Assembly (NCBI GenBank): GCA_035764525.1
Contig: DASTZB010000291.1
Span: 1-23,079, forward strand
Direction: 5' to 3'
Source: VBAS01 sp035764525
GTDB lineage: Bacteria; Bacteroidota; Bacteroidia; Chitinophagales; Chitinophagaceae
DNA: 23,079 bases
The position numbers were made by a program, and so were the translations under genes. Under the pieces are notes generated by a model. It saw nothing but the letters and a program-made list of their open reading frames with translations. It searched no databases and had not been told where the DNA came from. This document shows positions 8,260-18,200 of this stretch, piece by piece (position 1 is the first letter of the stretch; each line of letters opens with the position of its first letter).

Positions 8260-9092
8260 ATGGATCTACACATAGTGTGAACGAGCAAGCGATAGAAAAA
8301 GCTTTTAGCAAACAATCTACATTTTTTGATGACATTTATTCTTCCAATTTAATTATTCAATATAAACGGCAAAGGGTCAGAGATCATGTGTCGCAATGGT
8401 TAAGACCCGGCAGTAAAATTCTTGAATTGAACGCAGGGACGGGAGAAGATGCAGTTTGGTTCGCTCAGCAGGGGCATACAGTTCATGCTACCGATATTTC
8501 AAAAGGAATGCAGGAAAAGTTAGCAGAGAAAGTTCGGCAAAACAAACTAGGATTGCAAGTAACTCAAGAACTCTGTTCATTTACAGAATTACAACAGCTG
8601 AATAATAAAGGACCCTATGATCTGATCTTTTCCAATTTTGCAGGATTGAATTGTACAAGGGAATTAGATAAAGTTCTTCACTCGCTTTCTCCATTACTTA
8701 AGGCCAATGGCATCGTGACACTTGTAATTCTTCCTAAATTTTGCTTATGGGAAAGCTTGCTATTTTTAAAAGGAAAATTTAAAACTGCTTTTCGTCGTTT
8801 CTTGAGCAGGAAAGGGGTGAAAGCACATATCGAGGGGGAGTATTTTACTTGCTGGTATTACAACCCTTCTTATGTCGTTAATAATATGAGAGATTCATAT
8901 GAGACCTTGTCAGTGGAAGGGCTTTGTACACTGGTGCCTCCATCTTACCTTGAAAACTTTCCAACGAAAAGACCTTCGCTATTTAACTGGTTAAAGGAGA
9001 AAGAAAATAAATGGAAAGCGAAATGGCCGTGGAGAAGCATTGGAGATTATTTTATCATTTCTCTCAGAAAAAAAGAAAAAGGAAAGTTCTAA
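8256..9092 (+). CDS. Class I SAM-dependent methyltransferase (module 2)
   Basis: The gene starts at GTG 8256, whose TG lies in the TGA stop of the radical SAM gene; no in-frame ATG occurs before motif I, so this start is well supported. The 278-residue product has ILELNAGTGEDAVWFA as motif I (about 52-67), VHATDISKGM as the acidic strand end, and YDLIFSNFAGLN, where NFAxxN matches the methyltransferase at 244. A C-terminal extension of about 100 residues (with TLVPPSYLENF) is longer than in the 244 protein. The stop (TAA 9090-9092) overlaps the stop of the convergent nucleotidyltransferase gene, leaving no room for a terminator. Substrate unknown; pairing with a radical SAM protein suggests successive steps on one molecule. 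Confidence 0.82.
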   Translation: MNGSTHSVNEQAIEKAFSKQSTFFDDIYSSNLIIQYKRQRVRDHVSQWLRPGSKILELNAGTGEDAVWFAQQGHTVHATDISKGMQEKLAEKVRQNKLGLQVTQELCSFTELQQLNNKGPYDLIFSNFAGLNCTRELDKVLHSLSPLLKANGIVTLVILPKFCLWESLLFLKGKFKTAFRRFLSRKGVKAHIEGEYFTCWYYNPSYVVNNMRDSYETLSVEGLCTLVPPSYLENFPTKRPSLFNWLKEKENKWKAKWPWRSIGDYFIISLRKKEKGKF

Positions 9093-10012
9093 TCAGATAC
9101 ATAACTCATCAACTGTTTTTCTTCTACCTCTTTTATTCTTTGCTTATAGTTTTCAATAAATGCATTGTGAAAAAAAATAGGATTTGGTTTTGAAAAATGT
9201 TTATTTGTTGTCAACCCCATTCTTTCGCCTTTTCCATTCAATTTTTTCTTTTCTTCTTTCTTTTGCCACCTGGCTGTAGTCAGTTTAAAAAAATAATTAT
9301 CAAACCAATTGCCCAACCTATTATTCAAAAGAAATTCAATCAATTTCTTAAACCAGGGATCTGGAAAATTTATTTCTTCCTTTATTATTGGAAGGGTCCG
9401 ATTAGGGAAATAGCTGTACGACCAGGAATTTTTTTCAAAAAATTTCTTAAAACTCCCATTCCCGGCCAAAGGGATCAGTGTAAATAATTCAGTTGCTGTA
9501 TATATATTTTTTTCTCTGATGACCAGATCCTCTTCATCGATAAAATAATTCATGCAATAATACTTATTACGATTTTTCAGGAAGGGATTTTTTCTGAAGA
9601 AGACAAGAAATGTCCTGGCTATCCAAAGACGGTTGCCCTTAGTGATCAGGAAGTAGTCAATATCGGATTTTTCATTTGCGAAGTTTTTTGATACAGAACC
9701 AGATAAGCCAATGGCCCTTACATATGGAAATTTATAGAGAAGCTTAGCTAACTCCTTTGCCTTTGTTACCAAAAAGTCAGCATATGCATTTCCCTTTCGT
9801 CTTATTTCTGCCAGCGACATATCTTTTTGCAAGGAATAGAACTCATCAAGTTGAAAAATACGACCGGACGATAATAGATCCTGGAGTGAATCACTTAATT
9901 CATCTTTGGGGAAAGGTGTATCAAGAAATGATTCGATTTCTTTTCGTGTAAGTGGGTAACGAAAAATATCGAAATACACAAGTACTTTTAATATGCTTTC
10001 TTTTGAGTTCAA
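9089..10012 (-). CDS. Nucleotidyltransferase-fold protein with N-terminal winged-helix-like region
   Basis: The 307-residue protein begins with ILKVLVYFDIFRYPLTRKEI, a helix-turn-helix-like segment seen before nucleotidyltransferase domains in proteins often encoded among glycan and radical SAM genes. At about residues 104-120 is GLSGSVSKNFANEKSDIDYF, the GSx...DxD signature of the Pol-beta nucleotidyltransferase superfamily, in which the two Asp residues bind metal. The second half is rich in Lys, Phe and Asn and has no recognised motif. Whether it transfers a nucleotide to a small molecule, protein or RNA cannot be told. It ends four bases inside the methyltransferase at 8256, tail to tail, and has about 200 bp upstream for its own promoter. 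The fold call is good; the function is unknown. Confidence 0.7.
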   Translation of the reverse strand: MNSKESILKVLVYFDIFRYPLTRKEIESFLDTPFPKDELSDSLQDLLSSGRIFQLDEFYSLQKDMSLAEIRRKGNAYADFLVTKAKELAKLLYKFPYVRAIGLSGSVSKNFANEKSDIDYFLITKGNRLWIARTFLVFFRKNPFLKNRNKYYCMNYFIDEEDLVIREKNIYTATELFTLIPLAGNGSFKKFFEKNSWSYSYFPNRTLPIIKEEINFPDPWFKKLIEFLLNNRLGNWFDNYFFKLTTARWQKKEEKKKLNGKGERMGLTTNKHFSKPNPIFFHNAFIENYKQRIKEVEEKQLMSYVSD

Positions 10013-10165
10013 TTACTATTCTGAATATTACAGAGGCTAAATACGTAACCGTAAGGGTGGCCAGGATTGACAGACGCCCCTATCAATCCATTTCCTAAAA
10101 TCACTTATCGCATGCATAGATTTAATGGTTGCCTTGCCGAATAAACAATAATTAGCAATTTGGAA

Positions 10166-10186
10166 GAAATTTCGGGAAAAAATTTC
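10166..10186. terminator. Weak AT-rich hairpin downstream of the adenylate cyclase gene
   Basis: GAAATTT and AAATTTC form a perfect 7-bp inverted repeat around a 7-base loop (CGGGAAA), starting 32 bases past the stop of the minus-strand cyclase gene. The stem is AT-only apart from one G-C pair and no long T run follows, so termination is only a possibility. The rest of the 10013-10217 gap holds no supported gene and no TAnnTTTG box on the minus strand. Confidence 0.25.
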
Positions 10187-10217
10187 AATGTCCATCAGCA
10201 CTGCTTTGTGGAGAATT

Positions 10218-12188
10218 CTATTGTTTGACTTCCAGGTTTTCGTTTAATAAAAGGCTTTTAGGTATGGTATGCTCATGCTCGATAAAATACATATCAATCT
10301 CGCCAATATTTTTTGCACTGATCTTTCCTCTGTGCCTGCATTCATAATAATCTTTGATCACTTCATAAGTGGCCGAGGATATATTTACTTTACCTGGCTC
10401 GCCATTGCTTTCCATCCTGCTGGCAATATTTACCGTGCTTCCCCAAATATCGTAAGCGTATTTCTTTTTACCTACCACACCTGCTACTACCGGGCCTACG
10501 TGTATGCCAATTCTTATATTCCATGGCTCCAAATCTTTTTCCTGCCTTCTTTGATTGTGTTCAGAAACATATTGTTGTATTTCAAGCCCGGCTTTTACAA
10601 TTTTTAAAACGTGGGTTTCATCAGTCTTAGGGATACCTCCTGCACACATATAAGAGTCACCGATCGTTTTTATTTTTTCAAGATTGTATTTTTCAATGAT
10701 CGCATCAAATGCATTAAAGCAGGCATCCAACTCTTCTACCAGATCTTTCGGCGTCATGTTATCTGCAATCACTGTAAAAGATTTAAAATCGGTAAACATT
10801 ACAGAAACACTTTCATAATGTTTTGGAGTAGCATGACCCGTTCTTTGCAATTCTCCGGCAACTTCCTTCGGCAGAATATTCAAAAGCAAACCCTCAATTT
10901 CATTTTTCTGCTTGTCAAGAATTTTGTGGGTCTTTACTTTTATCCGGTAACTTCTGAAAATTAAAAGAGCAATGATGAAGGCAAGTAATAAACCGATCAT
11001 GAAAGCATTTTTTACGAGACGTTGCTTTTGTAGTTTTTGATCGGTGAGTGCTTTATCTTTTGATAATAGAGCCAATTCTCCTTCTTTTTTATCCAGATCA
11101 AACTGTAATTGTAAACGACCTAATTTTTTATCGATTTCGGTATTGTAAAGAGTATCTTTTAAAGTAGAATAAAGTTCATGATACTTATATGCATTCTTGT
11201 AATCGTGCATGTTTGAATAAGCCATCGCTATTTCCTGGTACAAATCTTTCATGTCGGGCCTGGCATCGATTTCTTTTGCAATTGAAGAAGCTCGAAGGAA
11301 ATTGGCTAATGCTGAAGGGTAGTTTTTAAGCGTGTCATATACATTTCCAATGCCGTCCAGCGATTTCACCATATGAGTTTTACTTTCCAGACCTTTGGCT
11401 ATTTCATAGGCCTTTTCGTGATATTTAAAGGCGTCATCAAATTTTCCCATTTGTTTGCTTAATTTTCCCAGCCCGTTATATGCAAAAGACACATTGGCAT
11501 TATTATTCGGGAAAGCAGCGATTGATTTTTCGTAATAATATTTAGCGCTATCGTTTTTTCCAAAATACATATAAATTTCGCCAATATTTTCAGAAATGTT
11601 CCCCAAGTCGGAACTATCACCTAGTTCCACACAAAGGGGTAAGGCGTGTATCAAATACTCCAGCGCCTTTGCTTTTGTTGCTGGCTTTTGGTAGTAAATA
11701 TTGCCAATCGCATTAAGAGCAGAATAGATCCGAAGTTTATTTCCAAGTTTTTCTGCAATTGCAAGTGAACGAAGTGAATATTCCAGGCCTTTTTCTTCAT
11801 TTCCCTGTTCCCCATATATAGCTGCCATATTGCTTAGCATATTGGCTATTCCAGTTTCATCTTTTAACTGTTCGAATATTTTTAAAGCTTCATTCCAATT
11901 ATTAAGGGTTTCGCTATAATTGCCCAGGGCAGCATTGGCAATCCCAATATTTTTGTACGCATAAGCGACTCCTTGCAAAAAATTATTTTTTTCAGATAAT
12001 TCCTTAGCCCTTGTAGCCAGTGAAATGGTTTTTTCAGGCTCGGTACGCCAGACTGCCAATCCTTGTTTAATTAAGGAATTAATATAAGCAGTGTCATTTT
12101 CATTTTCATCTTTTATTGGAGGTTGGGCATAAATAAAATGAGTAAAACTTATAAAAATGATGAATAAACAAAATGTCTTTCTGGTCAT
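10218..12188 (-). CDS. TPR-containing membrane-anchored class III adenylate cyclase
   Basis: This 656-residue protein has a signal peptide (MTRKTFCLFIIFISFTHFIYA), then about seven tetratricopeptide-type repeats (residues ~60-350; for example the unit around GIGNVYDTLKNYPSALANF). A coiled-coil stretch (~350-390), one membrane helix (~394-416, FMIGLLLAFIIALLIF) and a cytoplasmic class III cyclase domain (~445-645) follow. Metal-binding Asp residues lie in MFTDFKSF (~465) and GDSYM (~513). The adenine-specifying Lys (KTIGDSYM) and Asp (YDIWGSTVN, ~578) and the transition-state Asn and Arg in VNIASRM are all present, so ATP to cAMP is predicted rather than cGMP. Repeats outside and catalysis inside suggest regulation by an extracytoplasmic protein or peptide signal. 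It lies directly downstream of the giant T9SS gene but has its own candidate promoter. Confidence 0.9.
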   Translation of the reverse strand: MTRKTFCLFIIFISFTHFIYAQPPIKDENENDTAYINSLIKQGLAVWRTEPEKTISLATRAKELSEKNNFLQGVAYAYKNIGIANAALGNYSETLNNWNEALKIFEQLKDETGIANMLSNMAAIYGEQGNEEKGLEYSLRSLAIAEKLGNKLRIYSALNAIGNIYYQKPATKAKALEYLIHALPLCVELGDSSDLGNISENIGEIYMYFGKNDSAKYYYEKSIAAFPNNNANVSFAYNGLGKLSKQMGKFDDAFKYHEKAYEIAKGLESKTHMVKSLDGIGNVYDTLKNYPSALANFLRASSIAKEIDARPDMKDLYQEIAMAYSNMHDYKNAYKYHELYSTLKDTLYNTEIDKKLGRLQLQFDLDKKEGELALLSKDKALTDQKLQKQRLVKNAFMIGLLLAFIIALLIFRSYRIKVKTHKILDKQKNEIEGLLLNILPKEVAGELQRTGHATPKHYESVSVMFTDFKSFTVIADNMTPKDLVEELDACFNAFDAIIEKYNLEKIKTIGDSYMCAGGIPKTDETHVLKIVKAGLEIQQYVSEHNQRRQEKDLEPWNIRIGIHVGPVVAGVVGKKKYAYDIWGSTVNIASRMESNGEPGKVNISSATYEVIKDYYECRHRGKISAKNIGEIDMYFIEHEHTIPKSLLLNENLEVKQ

Positions 12189-12225
12189 ATTTATAAATTT
12201 TACTCTACTAATCGGTATGATGAAC

Positions 12226-12233
12226 CAAATTTA
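12226..12233 (-). promoter_or_regulatory. Candidate Bacteroidota -7 box (TAAATTTG) for the cyclase gene
   Basis: Read on the minus strand this is TAAATTTG, an exact match to the Bacteroidota -7 consensus TAnnTTTG. It sits 37 bases before the cyclase ATG and abuts the stop codon of the upstream giant gene. A TTG lies only 14 bases further upstream, which is too close for a normal -33 element, so the match rests on one box. Confidence 0.35.
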
Positions 12234-15200
12234 TTAACGGTTGATCACAACTTTTCCAGCACTTATTTTATTGCCGCTCCAGACCTGTACCAAATACACG
12301 CCCCTGCTTAATTTGCCTACATCAATAGTTCTAAGATACGATTTACCTGCCTCTGCAATACCATTATTTATTTCGATGGCTTTTTTACCATCCATTGTAT
12401 AAAGAACTATTCTTGAATTACCAGATACTTCAGGAACAAATGAAATGTTTATCCGGTTAGATGCAGGATTAGGATATAGATTAAACGATGATAATTTGTC
12501 AAGAGTTGATTGCGATTCCATCATGGTAATGATCATCGAATTTGCACTGCTGGTTATGACTGAATTTGTAACAGGACAAGCTGTCAATTTTCCCCAGGAC
12601 AAAGTACTTCCGGTATAATTATTACCGCCGCCACCACTACCGCCCGGCACCAAACTCCATTTATTATTGGTCACTATCGCCAAAGGAGTTCCTGCTCGAT
12701 AGTTACCGTTTATTGAAACAACATCGCCTGTTCCATCTATGTCTGTGTAGTCGAAATAAGGTTGGTATGTTGCCATGGCATATGTCCATTGATCAGAAAA
12801 CGTTGAATTGGTATAGAAATATCCTTTTACCGCCGTAGTTGCATTATTGTTCTTTTTCACAAACCCATTAGACGAGCTAAGGATCTTTCCTGTAATAAAT
12901 ATATCTGAATTGCTGGCAAAGTTAACAGGTACTGTAGTGATCCACTTAGTTCCGTCCCACCGTGTCCATGGCGATTGCGACGTATCTTTTGCAATGATTA
13001 TTCCATCCGGAATATTAAGATTACCACCGGTGATTAGTGTATAATCAATGCTACTTAGCTCAAACGTTCCGTTATGGAATAGCAGGTATTTACCATCAGC
13101 ATTAAGCTGGCCACTTACTTTGGTGGTCAGGTTTAACCACAACGATGTAGGAACTTTCGTAGTACTGCTAAAGTTTTTCCCAGTGCTAAGTGTATGGAGG
13201 CAAGATGGATCTACCACAATAGTAACATGACTATTTACATAAGTAATATCAAAATTTGGATTGATCAATACACCAGGAACAACAGTTTGTTGCCCCAGTT
13301 CCAATCCTGTAATCATGTTGATACCAAACAAAGCACCCAGGTAATTTGCATTGTCCGGGTCAACATCTGTTTGATCGACTATTACTGCGTTATTATCAGT
13401 AATAGTTGTACCGCCACCTCCTGAACTATTGAATAAAGGTGCCAACGTAGCAGAAGTTGCTCCATTGGTAAATTGTAAGCTAATGTTGTTTATAATACTT
13501 GCCAATGTAGTAAACCCGCCACCATTTAATAGAGAAGCTAAAGTCGAGTTACCGTTAAATAACGGCGCCAGGGTTGCAGAATATGAACCATTTAATAAAA
13601 TGGCCAGTCCTCCTACGCCGCCACCATTTAATAATGTTGCAAGGCCACCTACACCACCTGTTCCGTTTAATGCTATAAATGAACCGTTGAATAATGGGGC
13701 CAGTGTGTTACTGCCATTGACAAGGGTGCCATTTGAGTTTTGAAGGTCTTTATAGTTTGGAAGCGGAGCCTGAACTCCATTTAAGATGAATGCAAGTGTT
13801 CCGCTTATGGCATTATTCATAGATTGCAAGTTTCCTGCATATAAACCTGCGGAATCATTGTTCTCGAATTTAATATATGAATTCGCAGAATTTAAAGTAA
13901 TAGTTGATTTATCTAACATTTCAATTTTAGCACCATTAAACAGGGGTGCCAATGTAGGGCTGGTCGATCCGTTAATGATATAAGCCAAGCTGCCTACTCC
14001 ACCCGTGCCATTCACGTATAGAATGGATGGGCTATTAGGTACAGCCACCAATTTTCCACCACTTAATGTTGCCAGCTTACCATCAATAATGCTTACCTGG
14101 TTTCCATTAAATAAAGGTGCCAACGTACTACCCCCATTGAACAAAGGAGCAAGGGTAGCAGAAGCCGAACCGTTAAGCAAGGAAACAAGAGTCGGACTGC
14201 TGTTCCCATTTATAATTGGATGAACCTGGCCCTCATAATTTTCTAGTGCTGTTTTACTCAAGAGTGCTTTTTTTGTAATGCCTGGATAACCTTCGTAGAA
14301 GGTAGCTTGCTTTGGATTGATTGTATAATCAAAAATAGATTTCGAAGCAAGATCAACAAGGTATTGTGATGTAAGTGAATTGGGATCAGTCTCAGGCACC
14401 AGTTTACTATTTTCAATCTTAAACTTCCTTGAGTTTTTTAAGGCTTTAAAGGTTGTCATCATGCTCATATTTTCCAGGTCAGCATCGGAAAGAACATAAC
14501 CTCCTGTTTGTGCCATTTTGAAATCCTTAACCACTGCCAACGCATTACCGGGCATGAATGCTTCATGGAATTTTTTTGCTACATCACTCAGTACTGCAGG
14601 CTCTGCTGGCTGCTCTTTCCAGAAATCATAATTAAAAGTAACAGGGCCAATATATCCCCCCTCAAAGACAGTAGCATTCGTTGAATTGTTCACTTTTGGC
14701 GTTATCTTCAACGGCATCTTTTCAATTACCAGGTTAGCGCTTTTGAATGTATATCGGTATTTATTTGTTAATGGCGTATCTACAGGGTAAATAAAATCAC
14801 GATAAACTGTAATGGGGTACGACCCAACTATTGTATAAAGTTGAGCAACTGTATTAGTTTTTAAATGTGCCGCGTCAAGGCCATAAGTGGCGAAGTCAGC
14901 TGGAGCAATAGGTATAGGCACACCATTATCAATTAGCGTCGCAGTAAAGGTTATGGAAGAAGCAGGTGGATTATTCTGACCATATTTTTTGGTGACAGTC
15001 TGAGTTTGGACTATTATCTCCTGACCGAAAAGCCTAATGCCATTGGAGAGTCCTCCATCCGGCACAATCAGTCCGTCTGTCGGTTCTGTAAAAACCCAAA
15101 TGTAAGGATTCGCAATACATGTATTTATTGTTACCCTTATTGTATCTCTATTTTTAGAGATATAACTATAGGGTATTTTAATACTTGAGTCGGGTTCAAT

Positions 15201-18200
15201 TGGCTCGACGCGATTAGTATCAAGGTAAACGATTGAATTATCACTAAAGTTCTCACCGACTATAGTTAGGGTGAATGGATCCTGGCAGGGTATTAGGTTG
15301 GTTGGTCTTATTAATCTTATCTCGAAAGGCTTGGGCGAAGCAAAAGTTCGCATTGCCGCGTCGACATCCAGCAAACCTGCACCAGCTACAAAGTCATAAT
15401 GTGTCGGATCTGGTGGACCATCAAAGTTGTAGTTGTAATTATCAGGTCTCATATTTACTGCCGTCTTTTGCATTAGCTTTTTCATATCGCCAGGTATCAC
15501 ATTCTGAACATTTGTGCCTTGATATTTATTCATTCCTTGGAGAATCAATGCTGTTGCGGCAGCTACATGCGGAGCCGCGGCTGATGTTCCAAAGAAATTA
15601 TACCATCCGTCAAGTGCACTGCTCGGATAATCAGGTCCCATTTTCAATGTGGTATTTACTCCATCTACACCGGCCAATGCCGGCTGTAATCTTGGAGTTG
15701 CTTCTCCATTTACATAAGTTCCTCCGATTGAAGAGAAAGATTCAATTTGAGGTTTAGTAATACTTGAAAGTGATGAAGGAAGCAAAGGATGACCGGGGAT
15801 ATGATTAAATCTTACGGCGCCAATTGTAATCGCGCCGGTTGCATTACCCTGTCCAAAAATTGTAGAAGCATTTTGCCCGTTTATAGATGATTCAAGAAAC
15901 TCGATATCATTCTTAAATACAATATACTTAACTCTTGCCGGGTCGCCTCCAGGTGTATTATTAACAATAACGACATTGTACTCCTGATCTGGTCCCGGTG
16001 GAATAGTAATCGGTATAAATTCAAGCGGGTCACCTTCTGTGTTATCCCTGTTAAAACCGATGAGACCATTACCATCCTCGCTTTTCGTTAGGAAAAAGTC
16101 TACATTAAAATGGGTACCCAGAATTTCATCATTTGAAAAGAAATCGTCTGCCCATTGTAGCACTAACATATAACTGCTTCCGCCCTTCAACCTTATTTTC
16201 TGGAAAATGTCTCCTCCGCCAAAATCGTGAACTTTCTTACCAAGAAAGTATGATGAAGTAACACCGTGAAACTGACTTTCATAAGCATTTTTACCAAAAT
16301 TTCCGGCGGCTGAAATATAAACGACTTTATTATTGGATACTACGTCATTCACCGTTTTGGCTATGATTCCGTCCTTCAAAAAAGGTTCGGCCGGATAGCT
16401 GACGTCATCCACTATAGTTTTACATCCCTTTACTTGTGCCATCCATTTAACAGTTTCTGCAAAATGTCCCGCTGTATAAACTCCGGTTCCAAAAAAGAGT
16501 TCAGCATTAGGAGCTATATCATGTATAATCTGGATCATGGCCCTTCCTTCATCCGTTCTTTTACCGAAAAGATAATCAGAGACGTGATCGTTATCGAGAG
16601 CAGGTACATCCAGGGCAATCACATTGCTTGGTTCAGATATAGTGAAATTATCATTGTCGTCATCAGTGACTGTTCTATAACTGTCCGAAATGACTCCAAT
16701 TTTTATTCCGGTTCCATCTAATTCATAACCACTTCGAACAAGGTTAGATCGGATCGTCGTATCTCCAGCCGAAGTAACAGCGCCAATATTATTAAAGGGT
16801 CGGTAATAAGGCCTGCAATAATTTAAGATATTAATTAAGGCATCCAGCTTCGGAAGGTTTAATATGGGAAAGTCTCCGGTTACAGTATGTTTACTTAAGC
16901 CGTTTGGCAAAATATTAATTAGTCCATACACTACAGGATCCGCACCTCCATCATTATCAGTTAAACGTTTAATGACAAGACCCGTATCAATTTTGCAGAT
17001 TATATCAATGGTGACATAATCAATACCATTGATCCTTTTAAGTCCAAAGAAACTATCCACGGTGTTGAATGTTCCGGGCGCATAATTATCATAGATGGAC
17101 TGTAGTTCAGAACCTATGATACTTTTAAGTTTGCTGGTTACTTCAATTGCGTCAGATTTCACACATCCAACTGCGTTTGTCCCGGTTAAAATATAATGGC
17201 CAGCCGAAGCAACGGTCAAATTTAGAGTTGTGGCTGAATTGGGAACACCATCTGTTGATGTCCAGGTAATTGAAGTAACATCAGATGAAACAGCGCCAGT
17301 CAGACTTGCATGTCCTGTAAAATCAAGAGGAATTTTTATTTTGTTGAGCGGATCGGCATCGACAGAGTTAGGAAGTTTGTTAAATGTAATAACAACATCA
17401 TCTGCAGAGGAAGCGCAGGTGCTATTTGCAATGGTCCATCTCAAAGTGTAAGTGCTGCCTGCAATACCGTTAAATGTTGAAGTTGGGCTTGTTGAAGTTG
17501 GGCTCGAATTATTTCCAAAAGAGCCTCCTGTTCCGGAAACTATTGACCATTGACCAGTACCTGGAGAAGGATTATTGCCTGCCAAAGTAACTGTTGTGAG
17601 CCCGCAGGTAGATGCGCCGGTTTGGTCAGGTCCTGCATTTGCAGCAATTGGGGTACAATCGTCAAAAGGAACATAATTAAGAGTTACACCACTTTGAATG
17701 TTGACTGCAGTTTTGCTGTATAATGCTCCGTAAAGTGATGTACTGCCACTGCCAGTACCTGAGCCAATAGTTATTCCTGCCTTTGTTGCGTAAATAGTTG
17801 ACTGTATTTTTGAGCCACCACCGGATCCATTTGCAATAATGAAGCTGCTATTAGCCACGGATGTTCCGAGTCCGTCACCCTGTACTTCTATCCAAATTTT
17901 CGCGGCACTTCCACCAATAGTGCTGGCATCCACTTTTCCCAGATCAGCATTTTGTTTTATATACACATAAAATTTACCCGTTGAACTCCCCTGGAAATCA
18001 AATACTATCTTGTTGGTGTTACCGGTCATTAAGATACTGTTGAAAACATAAGTGCCAGGTCCATTAAACTTAAGTGTTTTATTTCCAGTAAATGTGACAT
18101 TATTGTAAACTCCCTGTCCTGCCTCGATTGGATAGACATCGGCATTAGTAGTAAAATTTGTCGTTGACGAATAACCACTAAGATTTTTTGGAACAGGCAA

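Noticed and set aside
13425..14220. CRISPR-like or tandem DNA repeat array
   Set aside because: The repeated unit is conserved as peptide, differs in nucleotides between copies and has irregular spacing inside one ORF.
13429..14223. Long plus-strand ORFs with repeated NKGA-type peptides
   Set aside because: They are the complement of the TLAPLFNG tract of the giant gene; repeats in one strand keep the other open. The minus-strand frame is continuous with the signal peptide and sorting domain.
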